This document shows, one piece after another, positions 10,567 through 19,392 of a DNA stretch of 48,690 nt. A program made the position numbers and the translations under genes. Origin of the DNA: Bacteroidota bacterium (lineage in GTDB: Bacteria; Bacteroidota; Bacteroidia; Bacteroidales; VadinHA17); the NCBI GenBank assembly GCA_025350595.1, contig JANXXP010000133.1, positions 1 through 48,690 on the forward strand. The letters run 5' to 3'. The notes under the pieces are model-generated. The model did no database searches. It was not told the origin of the DNA and saw only the letters and a program-made list of their open reading frames with translations. Positions within the stretch are counted from its first letter, which is position 1, and the number at the start of each line of letters is the position of its first letter.

Positions 10567-11481
10567 TTAGCTTGAAGTAAGATGTCTGAAAATCTCTTCG
10601 AGGTTGCTTTCATGTTTCTGAAGCGAAAGAACCATGAGTCCGTTTTTCACTGCAAAATCAAACAAGGCTGGACGAACATCCTCATCTCCATCTGCTTCAA
10701 TGAGCCATAAATTATTTTGAATATGTTTCACCCTGAACACATTTTTAATAGCAGCAAGCAATAGCTGGTCAGGTTCTTTATCGAATTCTATATTAATAAT
10801 TTGCTTTGGACGTTTGATTATTGAGTAGATTTTACTCTTCTCTTCATTTGCTACAATCATCCCCTTATCAATAATTATTACCCTGTCGCATATAGCTTCG
10901 ACCTCCTGCATAATATGTGTTGAAAGCATAATGGTCTTTTCCCTTCCTGCCTCTTTGATGAGGTTGCGGATCTCAATAATCTGATTCGGATCAAGACCAG
11001 TTGTTGCTTCATCAAGTATCAAAACATCGGGATGATGGATTAGCGCCTGGGCAAGACCGACTCTTTGTCTGTAGCCTTTTGAAAGTGAACCGATCTTCTT
11101 TTTCTGTTCCGGAATAAGACCGGTCAGTTCAATGATACTATCAATCTGGACTTTCCTGGAAATGTTAGATTTATATATGGAAGCCACAAAGGCCAGATAC
11201 TCCATTACATACATTTCAGGATAGAGGGGGTTATTTTCGGGGAGATAGCCAATCTGCCTTTTAACTTCAAGATTATCCGTTCCCACCTCAAGACCGTTAA
11301 CAAGTACCTGGCCTGATGATGCTGGGATGAAGCCTGTAATAATCTTCATCATAGTTGATTTCCCGGCGCCATTTGGTCCCAGGAACCCTACAATTTCACC
11401 TGTTTTTACCTCGAAGGAGACATTATCGAGTGCTTTCTGCTCTCCATAAAGTTTCGTAACACCCTGAACTACAATTGACAT
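10567..11481 (-). CDS. gldA: GldA-like ABC transporter ATP-binding protein
   Basis: 304 residues with a full ABC ATPase: Walker A GPNGAGKST at 35-43, signature LSKGYRQRVGLAQ near 133, Walker B VLILDEATTGLDP and switch His in STHIMQEVEAI. The C-terminal 80 residues and overall sequence fit the GldA family, which in Flavobacterium forms an ABC transporter with GldF and GldG and is needed for gliding. No gldF or gldG permease lies beside it here, so the partner must be encoded elsewhere, or the protein serves another ABC-2 exporter. It follows the universal stress gene by 21 bases on the same strand, suggesting co-transcription. Confidence 0.8.
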   Translation of the reverse strand: MSIVVQGVTKLYGEQKALDNVSFEVKTGEIVGFLGPNGAGKSTMMKIITGFIPASSGQVLVNGLEVGTDNLEVKRQIGYLPENNPLYPEMYVMEYLAFVASIYKSNISRKVQIDSIIELTGLIPEQKKKIGSLSKGYRQRVGLAQALIHHPDVLILDEATTGLDPNQIIEIRNLIKEAGREKTIMLSTHIMQEVEAICDRVIIIDKGMIVANEEKSKIYSIIKRPKQIINIEFDKEPDQLLLAAIKNVFRVKHIQNNLWLIEADGDEDVRPALFDFAVKNGLMVLSLQKHESNLEEIFRHLTSS

Positions 11482-11502
11482 AAGCTGGTTCTTGTTTGCT
11501 TA

Positions 11503-12345
11503 TCAACCATACATGAACTGGCCAACCTTTGCAAATGTTGCTTTGGGGTTAACACAGCAAACAGGAATTTTTGAACTGTTTGCGATTATGAATTGTTCCG
11601 ACGCGCCCATTACATAATCAGCCATTGTGATATTCTTGGTTGTCATAATCAGGAGAAGATCGGCATTTATTTTTTGGGCAAAATCGAGAGTCTGTTGAGC
11701 AAAATCTCCTCTTGGGACTTCATGTATTTCGTAATCTATGTTATTCTGTATAAGAAACTTAATTGCAAAATTTAGATTTACATTGGTCTTTTTTAACAAG
11801 GAAGAATCGGTACTCAAAGAAACCAGCATGTGGATCTTCGACTCAAAATATTTACCCATAAAAATTGCCATTTGCATCTTTTCTTTATTTTCCCCCCTGA
11901 AATCAACCGGGAAGACAATATTGTGATACCTCTCCTGGTCAACCGGAGCATCCTGAACAACTATAAATGGGATTTTTGATTTAACGATAACTTTTAACGC
12001 CCAGCTTCCGGTAAGCTTCTGCATCCCTTTCATTCCATGAGTCCCCATAACAACAAGACTGGCTTCCTTCTCATTTGCGTATTCGGCAATGGCTGAAAAA
12101 ATACTTCCCTTAACTATATGATAGGAAACGGGAACATTGAAGTTTTTATTGGTTTCTTCAGATACATGCTGCAATTTAGCCTTCTTTTCTGCTTCATCTT
12201 TAGAACTAATGCCGGTGTCGACAACATGCAAGAGGCATATATCATTCCCCACCATACGGCTTATCTTGACTGCGTGTGCCAATGCATGCTCGGCAACATG
12301 AGTAAAATCCCATGGCACAACTATAAGTTTTTTATGTTCTTCCAT
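11503..12345 (-). CDS. Tandem-domain universal stress protein
   Basis: 280 residues form two UspA-like domains in one chain (about 1-145 and 146-280). The first has the nucleotide-binding signature VVMGTHGMKGMQKLTGSWA, with G-x2-G-x9-G-S spacing near the end of the domain. The second ends LLIMTTKNITMADYVMGASEQ and lacks the GxxG part, so it may not bind ATP. Usp proteins are cytoplasmic stress or starvation factors of mostly unclear biochemistry. A full-consensus promoter sits just upstream on the minus strand and gldA follows directly. Confidence 0.9.
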   Translation of the reverse strand: MEEHKKLIVVPWDFTHVAEHALAHAVKISRMVGNDICLLHVVDTGISSKDEAEKKAKLQHVSEETNKNFNVPVSYHIVKGSIFSAIAEYANEKEASLVVMGTHGMKGMQKLTGSWALKVIVKSKIPFIVVQDAPVDQERYHNIVFPVDFRGENKEKMQMAIFMGKYFESKIHMLVSLSTDSSLLKKTNVNLNFAIKFLIQNNIDYEIHEVPRGDFAQQTLDFAQKINADLLLIMTTKNITMADYVMGASEQFIIANSSKIPVCCVNPKATFAKVGQFMYG

Positions 12346-12373
12346 AGCGTTATTTTCTTTTCATATTAATATT

Positions 12374-12404
12374 CAAAGTTATTCAGTTTTTGCCAATATT
12401 CAAA
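12374..12404 (-). promoter_or_regulatory. Bacteroidetes-type promoter for the usp-gldA unit
   Basis: On the minus strand TTTG (12404 to 12401), exactly 19 bases, then TAACTTTG (12381 to 12374). Both boxes match the consensus perfectly. Transcription would start near 12368, about 22 bases before the usp ATG. Confidence 0.8.
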
Positions 12405-12462
12405 CCAATACCGGAAAGTGTCGGCTACATTAATTAATATAACTGAAATTTAGTGTATATAT

Positions 12463-12479
12463 TTTGACTGCCTGTCAAA
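12463..12479. promoter_or_regulatory. Dyad TTTGAC-N5-GTCAAA, copy 1 (possible operator)
   Basis: A perfect 6-bp inverted repeat with a 5-base spacer, TTTTGACTGCCTGTCAAA on the plus strand including one extra 5' T. It lies about 60 bases upstream of the usp -33 box and about 118-134 bases before the usp start codon. A nearly identical site is at 39270-39288 upstream of porP. The geometry resembles operators of TetR-type repressors. Confidence 0.5.
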
Positions 12480-12622
12480 GAATCTGAAAAAGAAGACAGT
12501 AGACCTCAAAAATAGTGCCATAAAGAAATAAAAACGGCTCTTTTGAGTTATTGAAATGAGCACATTAATCATATAAAACAAAATAAGGTCGATTTAATCG
12601 CCCTTAGCGACTAACATTTTAT

Positions 12623-12630
12623 TATTTTTG
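12623..12630 (+). promoter_or_regulatory. Candidate -7 element for asnS
   Basis: TATTTTTG fits TAnnTTTG and lies 25 bases before the asnS ATG. No convincing -33 TTTG is found 19-21 bases upstream. The rest of the 309-base usp/asnS gap holds the usp promoter, the dyad at 12463-12479 and otherwise AT-rich sequence. Confidence 0.45.
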
Positions 12631-12654
12631 CGCTACTATTTTTATTGATTATAA

Positions 12655-14052
12655 ATGATCATAATGAAAAGAACAAAGATTAAAGCATTATTATCCACTT
12701 CTCAGGTAGGTTCAGAGGTACTTGTGAAGGGATGGGTGAGAACGAAAAGAGGTAACAAGAATGTTGTCTTCATAGCACTCAATGATGGATCGACTATAAA
12801 TAATATTCAGGTGGTTGCTGATACTGTGTCATTTGATGAGAATCTTATAAAGGATATCACCACCGGTGCATGTATTGCTGTTAGCGGCAAACTGGTTGAG
12901 TCTCAGGGACAAGGCCAGAAAGTTGAAATCAATGCTTCTTCTATTGAACTTTATGGAAAGAGTGATGCAGAGACATACCCTCTGCAGAAGAAGGGACATT
13001 CAATGGAATTTTTGCGCGAGAATGCCCACCTCCGATTCAGAACAAATACTTTCGGTGCTGTTTTCAGAATAAGACACTCAATGGCTTTTGCCATTCATAA
13101 CTACTTTAACGATAAGGGATTTTTCTATCTTCATACTCCCATCATTACCGGAAGCGATGCTGAAGGCGCTGGCGAGATGTTCCATGTAACCACCATGGAT
13201 CTGAATAAATTGGTTCACAAAGAGGATGGATCTCTGGATTTCAATGGCGATTTTTTCGGAAAAGAAACGAATCTTACTGTTTCCGGACAGCTTGAAGGGG
13301 AACTTGGCGCCCTGTCACTAGGTGAGATATATACCTTCGGACCGACCTTCAGAGCAGAGAATTCAAATACTCCCAGGCATCTTGCCGAATTCTGGATGAT
13401 AGAACCGGAAATGTCTTTCTATGATCTTAACGACAACATGGATCTTGCTGAAGAGTTTGTAAAATATCTTATCAAATACGCGCTCGAAAATTGCCGTGAA
13501 GATCTTGAGTTCCTCAATAATATGATCGACAATAAACTTCTTGAGAAACTCAATTTTGTACTTAATAATGAGTTTGTAAGAATAACATATACCGAGGCTG
13601 TTTCAATTCTGACAGCTACAGGGAAAAAATGGGATTATATGGTAGGCTGGGGCCGCGATCTTCAGGCTGAACATGAAAGGTATCTTGTTGAGGAACACTT
13701 CAAACGTCCTGTTATCCTTACCGATTATCCGAGAGAGATAAAGGCTTTCTATATGAAGCAGAACGAGGATGGCAAAACAGTACGTGCAATGGATGTCCTC
13801 TTCCCGGGAATCGGTGAAATAATCGGCGGATCGCAGAGAGAAGAGAATTATGAGAAACTGCTTGCCCGCATTACTGAGATGAAATTACCCCAAAAGGATC
13901 TCTGGTGGTACCTGGATACACGGAAATTCGGAACAGCTCCGCACAGCGGATTTGGATTGGGATTTGAAAGGCTTATTTTATTTGTTACCGGAATGTCAAA
14001 TATTCGCGATGTGATACCTTTTCCAAGAACTCCCAAAAATGCTGAGTTTTAG
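12655..14052 (+). CDS. asnS: Asparaginyl-tRNA synthetase
   Basis: It charges tRNA-Asn with asparagine. The 465-residue protein has the N-terminal OB-fold anticodon-binding domain ([22 protein letters not shown]) and the class II catalytic core. Motif 2 lies in [25 protein letters not shown] and motif 3 in [15 protein letters not shown] near the C-terminus, ending with the usual [19 protein letters not shown] 12655 or 12664 could be the start; the second ([10 protein letters not shown]) is equally family-like. rpoN follows 39 bases later. Confidence 0.96.
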   Translation: MIIMKRTKIKALLSTSQVGSEVLVKGWVRTKRGNKNVVFIALNDGSTINNIQVVADTVSFDENLIKDITTGACIAVSGKLVESQGQGQKVEINASSIELYGKSDAETYPLQKKGHSMEFLRENAHLRFRTNTFGAVFRIRHSMAFAIHNYFNDKGFFYLHTPIITGSDAEGAGEMFHVTTMDLNKLVHKEDGSLDFNGDFFGKETNLTVSGQLEGELGALSLGEIYTFGPTFRAENSNTPRHLAEFWMIEPEMSFYDLNDNMDLAEEFVKYLIKYALENCREDLEFLNNMIDNKLLEKLNFVLNNEFVRITYTEAVSILTATGKKWDYMVGWGRDLQAEHERYLVEEHFKRPVILTDYPREIKAFYMKQNEDGKTVRAMDVLFPGIGEIIGGSQREENYEKLLARITEMKLPQKDLWWYLDTRKFGTAPHSGFGLGFERLILFVTGMSNIRDVIPFPRTPKNAEF

Positions 14053-14091
14053 AAGAACTTATTCAGATTTATATTTGAAGAGGAGAAAAGG

Positions 14092-15549
14092 ATGCTAAAA
14101 CAAAGTTTACAACAGAAATTGCTTCAGAAGCTTTCCCCACAACAGATCCAGATGATCAAGCTGCTGGAGGTGCCAACTTTGCAGATTGAACAGAGAATAA
14201 AGAAAGAACTGGAGGAAAACCCTGCACTTGAAGAGGGACAGGAAGAAGAGGACATCCATTCTGAATCAGAAGACGAAGATCAGTTTGAGGAAAAAGATAA
14301 GGATCAGGAGGAATTTACCCTCGATGATTATATTGAAGAGGACGATATTCCGGACTATCGTCTTCAGGCCAAAAACTATAGTAAAGACGAAGAAAAAAGA
14401 ACTGAAATACCATTTTCAGTGGGATTATCTTTCAGTGAGCATCTGGAATCGCAGCTGGCTCTGCGTGACCTTACGGATAAACAGAAGATACTTGGAGAAT
14501 ATATTCTTGGAAATATAGATGAGGACGGATATCTGCGGAGAGAACTGATAAACATTGTTGATGATCTTGCTTTTCTTCAGAATGTTGAAACTACCGAAAG
14601 TGAACTCGAAGAGGTTCTTAAAATAATCCAGGACCTTGAACCCTCAGGGGTAGGGGCCCGTACCCTGAGAGAATGCCTTTTACTTCAGATTGAGAAACGC
14701 GACTACTCGCAACCATCTCTTAATATTGCACATACAATTATTGACCTGTATTTCGATGAATTCACGAAAAGGCATTACGATAAAATTGTAACACGGCTTG
14801 GGATTACTGAAAATGAACTCAAAGCAGCAATTGATGAAATATTGAAGCTGAACCCAAAACCGGGCGGAGTTTATAGTGATCCGTTTAACAAAACATCCCA
14901 GCCAATAATTCCTGACTTTATACTCGAGTTTTCTGAGGATGGGTTTGACCTTCACCTTAATTCACGAAATCTCCCGGAACTAAGAACTAGTGCTGCATAT
15001 AACGAAATGCTTCATACATACAGCCGAGATAAAAGTCAGAAAAAAGAAATGAAAGAGGCTGTTCTCTTTGTTAAGCAGAAAATCGATTCGGCAAAATGGT
15101 TCATTGATGCAATTAAACAACGGCAGAATACGCTCCTCCTTACCATGAATGCAATTCTGGAATATCAGCAGGAATACTTCATTGACGGTGATGAAACCAA
15201 ATTGAAACCGATGATCCTTAAAGATGTTGCTGAAATGACGGGACTGGATATTTCTACAATATCGAGAGTCGCAAACAGTAAATATATCCAGACTCACTTC
15301 GGAATATTTCCTCTGAAGTTTTTCTTTTCAGAAGGTCTGCAGACTGATAGCGGCGAAGAAGTTTCGACAAGAGAAATTAAAAGAATTTTACAGGATTGTA
15401 TTGAAAATGAACAGAAACGGAGACCACTAACAGACGAAAGGCTTACTGAAATCCTGCAGGAAAAGGGGTACCAGATAGCACGCCGGACCGTTGCAAAATA
15501 CCGGGAACAACTTAATATTCCGGTGGCAAGATTGAGGAGGGAGATATGA
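14092..15549 (+). CDS. rpoN: RNA polymerase sigma-54 factor
   Basis: Sigma-54 needs enhancer-binding AAA+ activators to open promoters. The 485 residues show the Gln/Leu-rich region I (LQQKLLQKLSPQQIQMIKLLEVP), an acidic region II (about 45-90, rich in Glu/Asp), the core-binding domain and the C-terminal RpoN box ARRTVAKYRE at about 463-472, the signature that contacts the -24 element. The HTH region VAEMTGLDISTISRVANSKY precedes it. The stop overlaps the next start (ATGA), so the PAP2-like protein is probably translated with it. No sigma-54 activator is in the window. Confidence 0.97.
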   Translation: MLKQSLQQKLLQKLSPQQIQMIKLLEVPTLQIEQRIKKELEENPALEEGQEEEDIHSESEDEDQFEEKDKDQEEFTLDDYIEEDDIPDYRLQAKNYSKDEEKRTEIPFSVGLSFSEHLESQLALRDLTDKQKILGEYILGNIDEDGYLRRELINIVDDLAFLQNVETTESELEEVLKIIQDLEPSGVGARTLRECLLLQIEKRDYSQPSLNIAHTIIDLYFDEFTKRHYDKIVTRLGITENELKAAIDEILKLNPKPGGVYSDPFNKTSQPIIPDFILEFSEDGFDLHLNSRNLPELRTSAAYNEMLHTYSRDKSQKKEMKEAVLFVKQKIDSAKWFIDAIKQRQNTLLLTMNAILEYQQEYFIDGDETKLKPMILKDVAEMTGLDISTISRVANSKYIQTHFGIFPLKFFFSEGLQTDSGEEVSTREIKRILQDCIENEQKRRPLTDERLTEILQEKGYQIARRTVAKYREQLNIPVARLRREI

Positions 15550-16178
15550 ATACTATAGGAACAAAAGAATCTACCGGTAAAGGGGCACAAGTAATATCCA
15601 TAATTTTTCATCCCTTGTTAATCCCTGTTTATGGGATGGCAATCATTTTTTCTGCCCCTACTCTGTTTGGATATCTTCCGTTCACAGTGAAGAAGTTATT
15701 ATTTTTTATCGTGTTGATAAATAATGTTTTAGTCCCTATTTCCTTATTACCCTTCCTTCGTTACAGAAATATTATCAGTTCCTGGACCATTTTCAAAAGG
15801 GAAGAAAGAACTGTGCCTCTTATAATTGCAACGCTTCTTTATTCAACTACTTCTTATATTATTTACCGGTTTCCGTTACCTGTTTTTTTGAAGTCATGTA
15901 TCTTTGCAGCTGCCTTTGTTTCTCTTATTGTTACACTTGTCAATTTCCGTTGGAAAATTTCACTCCATTCTGTCGGAGCTGGGTATCTGTTAGCCCTCGT
16001 ATTGCTCCTTTCTTTTAAAATGTACACACCTCTATTATGGTATCTTATATCAGCTGTTTTTGCTGGAGGTTTGGTTATGTCAGCAAGCTTAAGGCTTAAC
16101 TTCCATAATCCTCACCAGGTCTGGTTCGGTTTCCTCACAGGATTCTTTGGATTAACCCTTTTCATGATGTTTTTCTAA
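15546..16178 (+). CDS. PAP2-like (phosphatidic acid phosphatase superfamily) membrane protein
   Basis: The 210-residue protein has about five to six hydrophobic helices. ISLHSVGAGYL near 145 and LNFHNPHQVWFGFLTG near 185 resemble the second and third PAP2 motifs (SGH-like His and HxxxxVxxG). The basic first motif is weak (FKREERTVP). Bacteroidetes carry many such short PAP2-like proteins without a proven substrate; lipid phosphate or undecaprenyl pyrophosphate are possible. Its start overlaps the rpoN stop. Its last 27 bases overlap the 3' end of the convergent glycosyltransferase gene. Confidence 0.7.
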   Translation: MNTIGTKESTGKGAQVISIIFHPLLIPVYGMAIIFSAPTLFGYLPFTVKKLLFFIVLINNVLVPISLLPFLRYRNIISSWTIFKREERTVPLIIATLLYSTTSYIIYRFPLPVFLKSCIFAAAFVSLIVTLVNFRWKISLHSVGAGYLLALVLLLSFKMYTPLLWYLISAVFAGGLVMSASLRLNFHNPHQVWFGFLTGFFGLTLFMMFF

Positions 16179-17261
16179 TAATTCATTCAAAGCTTTCTTC
16201 AGGAGAAAGGGGCTTTGTGTGTTTATATCATCTATCCATTCAGCACTGCTTGATGGCAGATTAATATTTTCATTTATCTGATTCTGCCGGAGTGTGGAAA
16301 ACCATCCTTTTTCGCTAAGAGATTCAGCAAGATATTCCTGTTCGGTCTGGCCAGGTGTGGGGATTAATAATGCACTGCAATTGAGGCTTATAAGCTCCAT
16401 AATTGTTGTATATCCCGATCGGGTAATAATACTTTGACTTCCGGAAATCATTTCTTTCATTTCCTGAGTGAGAAGATGATTAATAAAAGTGATATTACCG
16501 GATGTTACCGGACCATTTTCCTTACCGGGCACCCCTTCCAGCATTACAGTTACCGGGATTTTATCTCTAAAAATAGTTATTAATTTTTGTTTAAGTATAC
16601 CACGTTGGGGCTCAGGGCCTGAAAGGATAACCGTGTTATACGGATATTTCAGTTTCTTTACTTTATCAGTTTGTCCGATTGAATTGAACCGTGATAATAT
16701 CCCTGTATATCTGACATTATCGGGTAGTTTTAATCCGTGCGATAGTCTCCCGCTAACATTCAGCTCCCCGGGCAGATCAGGAATGAAACAGAGGGAATAT
16801 TTATTAATAACGGCTCTGTGAAGTAAGATCCCAATGAATTCCAGAAATCTGAATGGTTTTGGAAACGGAATTAAAGGCATGTGGGTAATATACACAGATG
16901 TAATATGACTGTTCCATAATCCAAACCGGTTATCGCTGATAACAATATCAATAGAATACTCTCTGATAATCTTCTTCAGCTCGAAATGTTCTTTGATTAT
17001 ATGATACAAAAGAACAGGTGTTTTCAGTAGCATCGAGAGATACTGAGGCAGAAACTTTGAATACCCCGGACGGAATCCGCTAAAGTTCAGATATGAAAGT
17101 CCGGGTAATTCTTTCCGGAAAAGAGCCAGGTGCTCATCTCCTGAGCCTATGATAATATTGTTATTCATATCCCGCAGCGCACTTGCCAGCGGGATCATCC
17201 GGGCAGCATGACCTAATCCCCATTCCAGTGGACAAATGAGTATATTGTAACTTTTATTCAA
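16152..17261 (-). CDS. MurG-like family 28-type glycosyltransferase of unknown acceptor
   Basis: 369 residues with the GT-B plan: an N-terminal glycine-rich loop EWGLGHAARMIPLASALRD near 13-31, and a C-terminal sugar-nucleotide segment SIITRSGYTTIMELISLN near 280 with a conserved Glu, followed by LIPTPGQTEQEYLAE. The fold class is that of MurG and UDP-GlcNAc transferases, but the residues differ from true MurG, and the acceptor is unknown. Archaeal and bacterial proteins of similar layout are annotated only as conserved hypothetical glycosyltransferases. It starts 2 bases after the radical SAM gene stop, so the two form an operon. The 3' end overlaps the convergent PAP2-like gene. Confidence 0.7.
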   Translation of the reverse strand: MNKSYNILICPLEWGLGHAARMIPLASALRDMNNNIIIGSGDEHLALFRKELPGLSYLNFSGFRPGYSKFLPQYLSMLLKTPVLLYHIIKEHFELKKIIREYSIDIVISDNRFGLWNSHITSVYITHMPLIPFPKPFRFLEFIGILLHRAVINKYSLCFIPDLPGELNVSGRLSHGLKLPDNVRYTGILSRFNSIGQTDKVKKLKYPYNTVILSGPEPQRGILKQKLITIFRDKIPVTVMLEGVPGKENGPVTSGNITFINHLLTQEMKEMISGSQSIITRSGYTTIMELISLNCSALLIPTPGQTEQEYLAESLSEKGWFSTLRQNQINENINLPSSSAEWIDDINTQSPFLLKKALNELLEKHHEKG

Positions 17262-17263
17262 CT

Positions 17264-18049
17264 TTAACCTGAAACTTTCGTTTTAATACCAAGCTTTTCA
17301 ACAAGCGCGGCTATTTCTTTAAGCTCTTTTTCAGGGACTTTAATTAATTTCCCACCATCAGGAGTATCTCTGGAAATAGTATAGATCATTACTTCTGAGG
17401 GTTTGATCCTCCGTATTGCCTCTATCCATGCACTTATTTCTGCAGGTGTTGTGTTGTCTATAACATTATTGTTGTATAAACCCCGAAGGAAAAGAGTCTG
17501 AATAATAACCTTGCCGTTAAACGCTGCAAGATCATCAATAACTTTTTCAATATTGAAATTTCCTCTGGGCTGATTATGGATCTTCACTGTGGAGCCTATT
17601 GCAGAGTCGAGTTTAAGGATGTTCATATCGACTTTTAATAAAGCTGCCTTTATAAGTCGATTATTTATAGTTGTGGAGTTTGATAATACCGCAATTTTAG
17701 CTTTAGGAAAATACTTGTCTCTCAGCGTTATACTATCATCAATTATCCCCGGGAATTCAGGATGGAGAGTAGGTTCTCCATTCCCGGCGTACGTAATTAC
17801 ATCAGGTGACTGGCCTTTAACCTTCATTTCTGAGAGCTTTTTATCAAGGGCATTATATACTTCCTCGCGACCGGGAAGTTTATTAACAGCATTTTCTATA
17901 TCTTTTGTCCACCCGCATTCGCAGTAGATGCAATTGAAATTACAGATTTTTCTTTTGACAGGTAACAGATTTATCCCCAGCGAAACACCCAATCGTCTGC
18001 TCTTTACCGGTCCGAATATTATTTCATCAAATAGAAATGTGGGCATCAA
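17264..18049 (-). CDS. Radical SAM protein (MoaA/TYW1-like superfamily)
   Basis: The cluster motif CNFNCIYC gives Cys36, Cys40 and Cys43, the CX3CX2C that binds the 4Fe-4S cluster and SAM; Cys45 follows closely. GNGEPTLHPEF is the SAM-binding GGEP-like motif. The 261-residue length and the PVKSRRLGVSLGINLLP start fit a group of stand-alone radical SAM proteins annotated only generally. No second cluster-binding domain is evident. It is coupled to the glycosyltransferase gene downstream (2-base gap). Substrate unknown. Two ATG codons in tandem (18049, 18046) could start it. Confidence 0.85.
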   Translation of the reverse strand: MMPTFLFDEIIFGPVKSRRLGVSLGINLLPVKRKICNFNCIYCECGWTKDIENAVNKLPGREEVYNALDKKLSEMKVKGQSPDVITYAGNGEPTLHPEFPGIIDDSITLRDKYFPKAKIAVLSNSTTINNRLIKAALLKVDMNILKLDSAIGSTVKIHNQPRGNFNIEKVIDDLAAFNGKVIIQTLFLRGLYNNNVIDNTTPAEISAWIEAIRRIKPSEVMIYTISRDTPDGGKLIKVPEKELKEIAALVEKLGIKTKVSG

Positions 18050-18105
18050 GGTTACTTTTTTATGGATTCAAAATTAGCAATAATAAAGGATATAGTTAGC
18101 CTTCT

Positions 18106-18212
18106 CTTTTTTGCCACCTGCCCTCCCGCTTCGCGGGACAAGCTCTAAACGGGGTTCTGGAACTCTATATGATTGATTAGTCCCGCTTAGGCGGGATTGG
18201 GGGGGGCAAATA
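18106..18212. repeat. C-rich palindromic repeat pair, copy d
   Basis: TTTTGCCACCTGCCC with a CCCGC-TTC-GCGGG hairpin on the left faces TCCCGCTTAGGCGGGATTGGGGGGGGCAAA on the right. The outer TTTGCC/GGCAAA ends are inverted. It fills the gap between the radical SAM start and the amidohydrolase stop, and the right half matches copy b. Confidence 0.65.
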
Positions 18213-18216
18213 GGTT

Positions 18217-19392
18217 CTAAATAAGTCTTCTTACAAATGAATCAGGCAGGAGTTTCATATTTTGCAGGTCAACGTTTTCAAGCAGGAGCAGCCCAGGCTT
18301 TTTGCCAGTTTCAATCTTTCCAAAATGGTCTTCTTCACATAATGCTTTAGCCCCATTCAAAGTTCCCCATCTGACAAGCTCTTCAATTGTAAGAAAAGGG
18401 AAATACCTCTGAAGGGTTTTTAGCTCACCAAGTATGCTGAGTTTATCATTGGAAGCCAGGCTGTCAGTTCCGATAACTATCTCACACCCCTCATCAAGGA
18501 GTACATCAAGAGGAGGTAATTGATTCTCAATATAAATATTTGAACCAGGGCACAAACACCAGAATAAGTTTTTTCTTACCTTAATTTTTCTTATTGTCTC
18601 CCGATCGGCAAAGGTGTTATGGACCAAAATAAGATTACCACTCTGTGTCAGATCATTGAGAATTGCATCAGCATGATTTTTTGCAATTTCAGGATTTGAT
18701 GGCATTAAGGAAGAGCGTTCAAAGGATGTAAGTAACGATCCTGTATTATTTCTAAGAAAAGTCTCTTCATCTGCGGTCTCCATAAAATGAATTGAAGTAA
18801 TTTTATTCTTCTCACTTTTTTCCTTAAGAAGCCTCAGAAGAGGTAATGACATCGAATAAACAGCGTGAGGCACCAGGAAGAAAAGCAGTTTCATCTCCTT
18901 AGCAGTTTCGGCAACTTTTAATAAATCATCCAGACGCCGGGTGGCTTTTTCCGGATCAATTCCAAAAACTTCCAGAAGGCTGATGTATTTTATCCTGCTT
19001 TTCTGTTTTATACTAAAGGAGAGTGAGGTATTACAGATATCAGCACATAGCGACACTCCTTCATTATACATGTCATTATCGGCTGAGGAAGATGATTTTG
19101 TTAAAGCGTCAGGAGTATTATTTCTGGAGTTTCTGACCTGTTCCAGGAATGTGCTCAATCCACCGCCTGGAACAACCGATCCTTTCAAATACGACAACTC
19201 AAGATGACAATGGCAGTTCACAAAACCGGGAATGATTATGCCATTATGAAATTCAACAGATTGTTTTTCTTTAAGATTCCCTTCCGTATCCTCAACATTA
19301 ATTATTGTTCCGTCATCCTCAGTTGTGATAATGGCTCTTTTTAGCGGGAATCCTGAATTGGTAATAATATACTGGGCTGAAAAACGTTTCAT
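18217..19392 (-). CDS. Amidohydrolase-superfamily deaminase-like protein (COG0402 type)
   Basis: 391 residues in the TRZ/ATZ/SsnA branch of metal-dependent hydrolases. Metal ligands are HCH at 61-63 (His61, His63), a His in HFMETADEE near 200, one in LVHNTFA near 257 and the Asp in GTDSLASND near 313. This set is typical for nucleobase or nucleoside deaminases; aminodeoxyfutalosine deaminase is one related activity, but no other futalosine gene is in the window, so the substrate is left open. WCLCPGSNIYI is a further family stretch. The start overlaps the last codon of the DUF4296 gene by 4 bases, showing coupling. Confidence 0.8.
   Translation of the reverse strand: MKRFSAQYIITNSGFPLKRAIITTEDDGTIINVEDTEGNLKEKQSVEFHNGIIIPGFVNCHCHLELSYLKGSVVPGGGLSTFLEQVRNSRNNTPDALTKSSSSADNDMYNEGVSLCADICNTSLSFSIKQKSRIKYISLLEVFGIDPEKATRRLDDLLKVAETAKEMKLLFFLVPHAVYSMSLPLLRLLKEKSEKNKITSIHFMETADEETFLRNNTGSLLTSFERSSLMPSNPEIAKNHADAILNDLTQSGNLILVHNTFADRETIRKIKVRKNLFWCLCPGSNIYIENQLPPLDVLLDEGCEIVIGTDSLASNDKLSILGELKTLQRYFPFLTIEELVRWGTLNGAKALCEEDHFGKIETGKKPGLLLLENVDLQNMKLLPDSFVRRLI

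Noticed and set aside
18217-19392. Assignment as aminodeoxyfutalosine deaminase (mqnX)
   Set aside because: Metal ligands fit the wider deaminase family, but no other futalosine-pathway gene is in the window, so a specific name is not supported.
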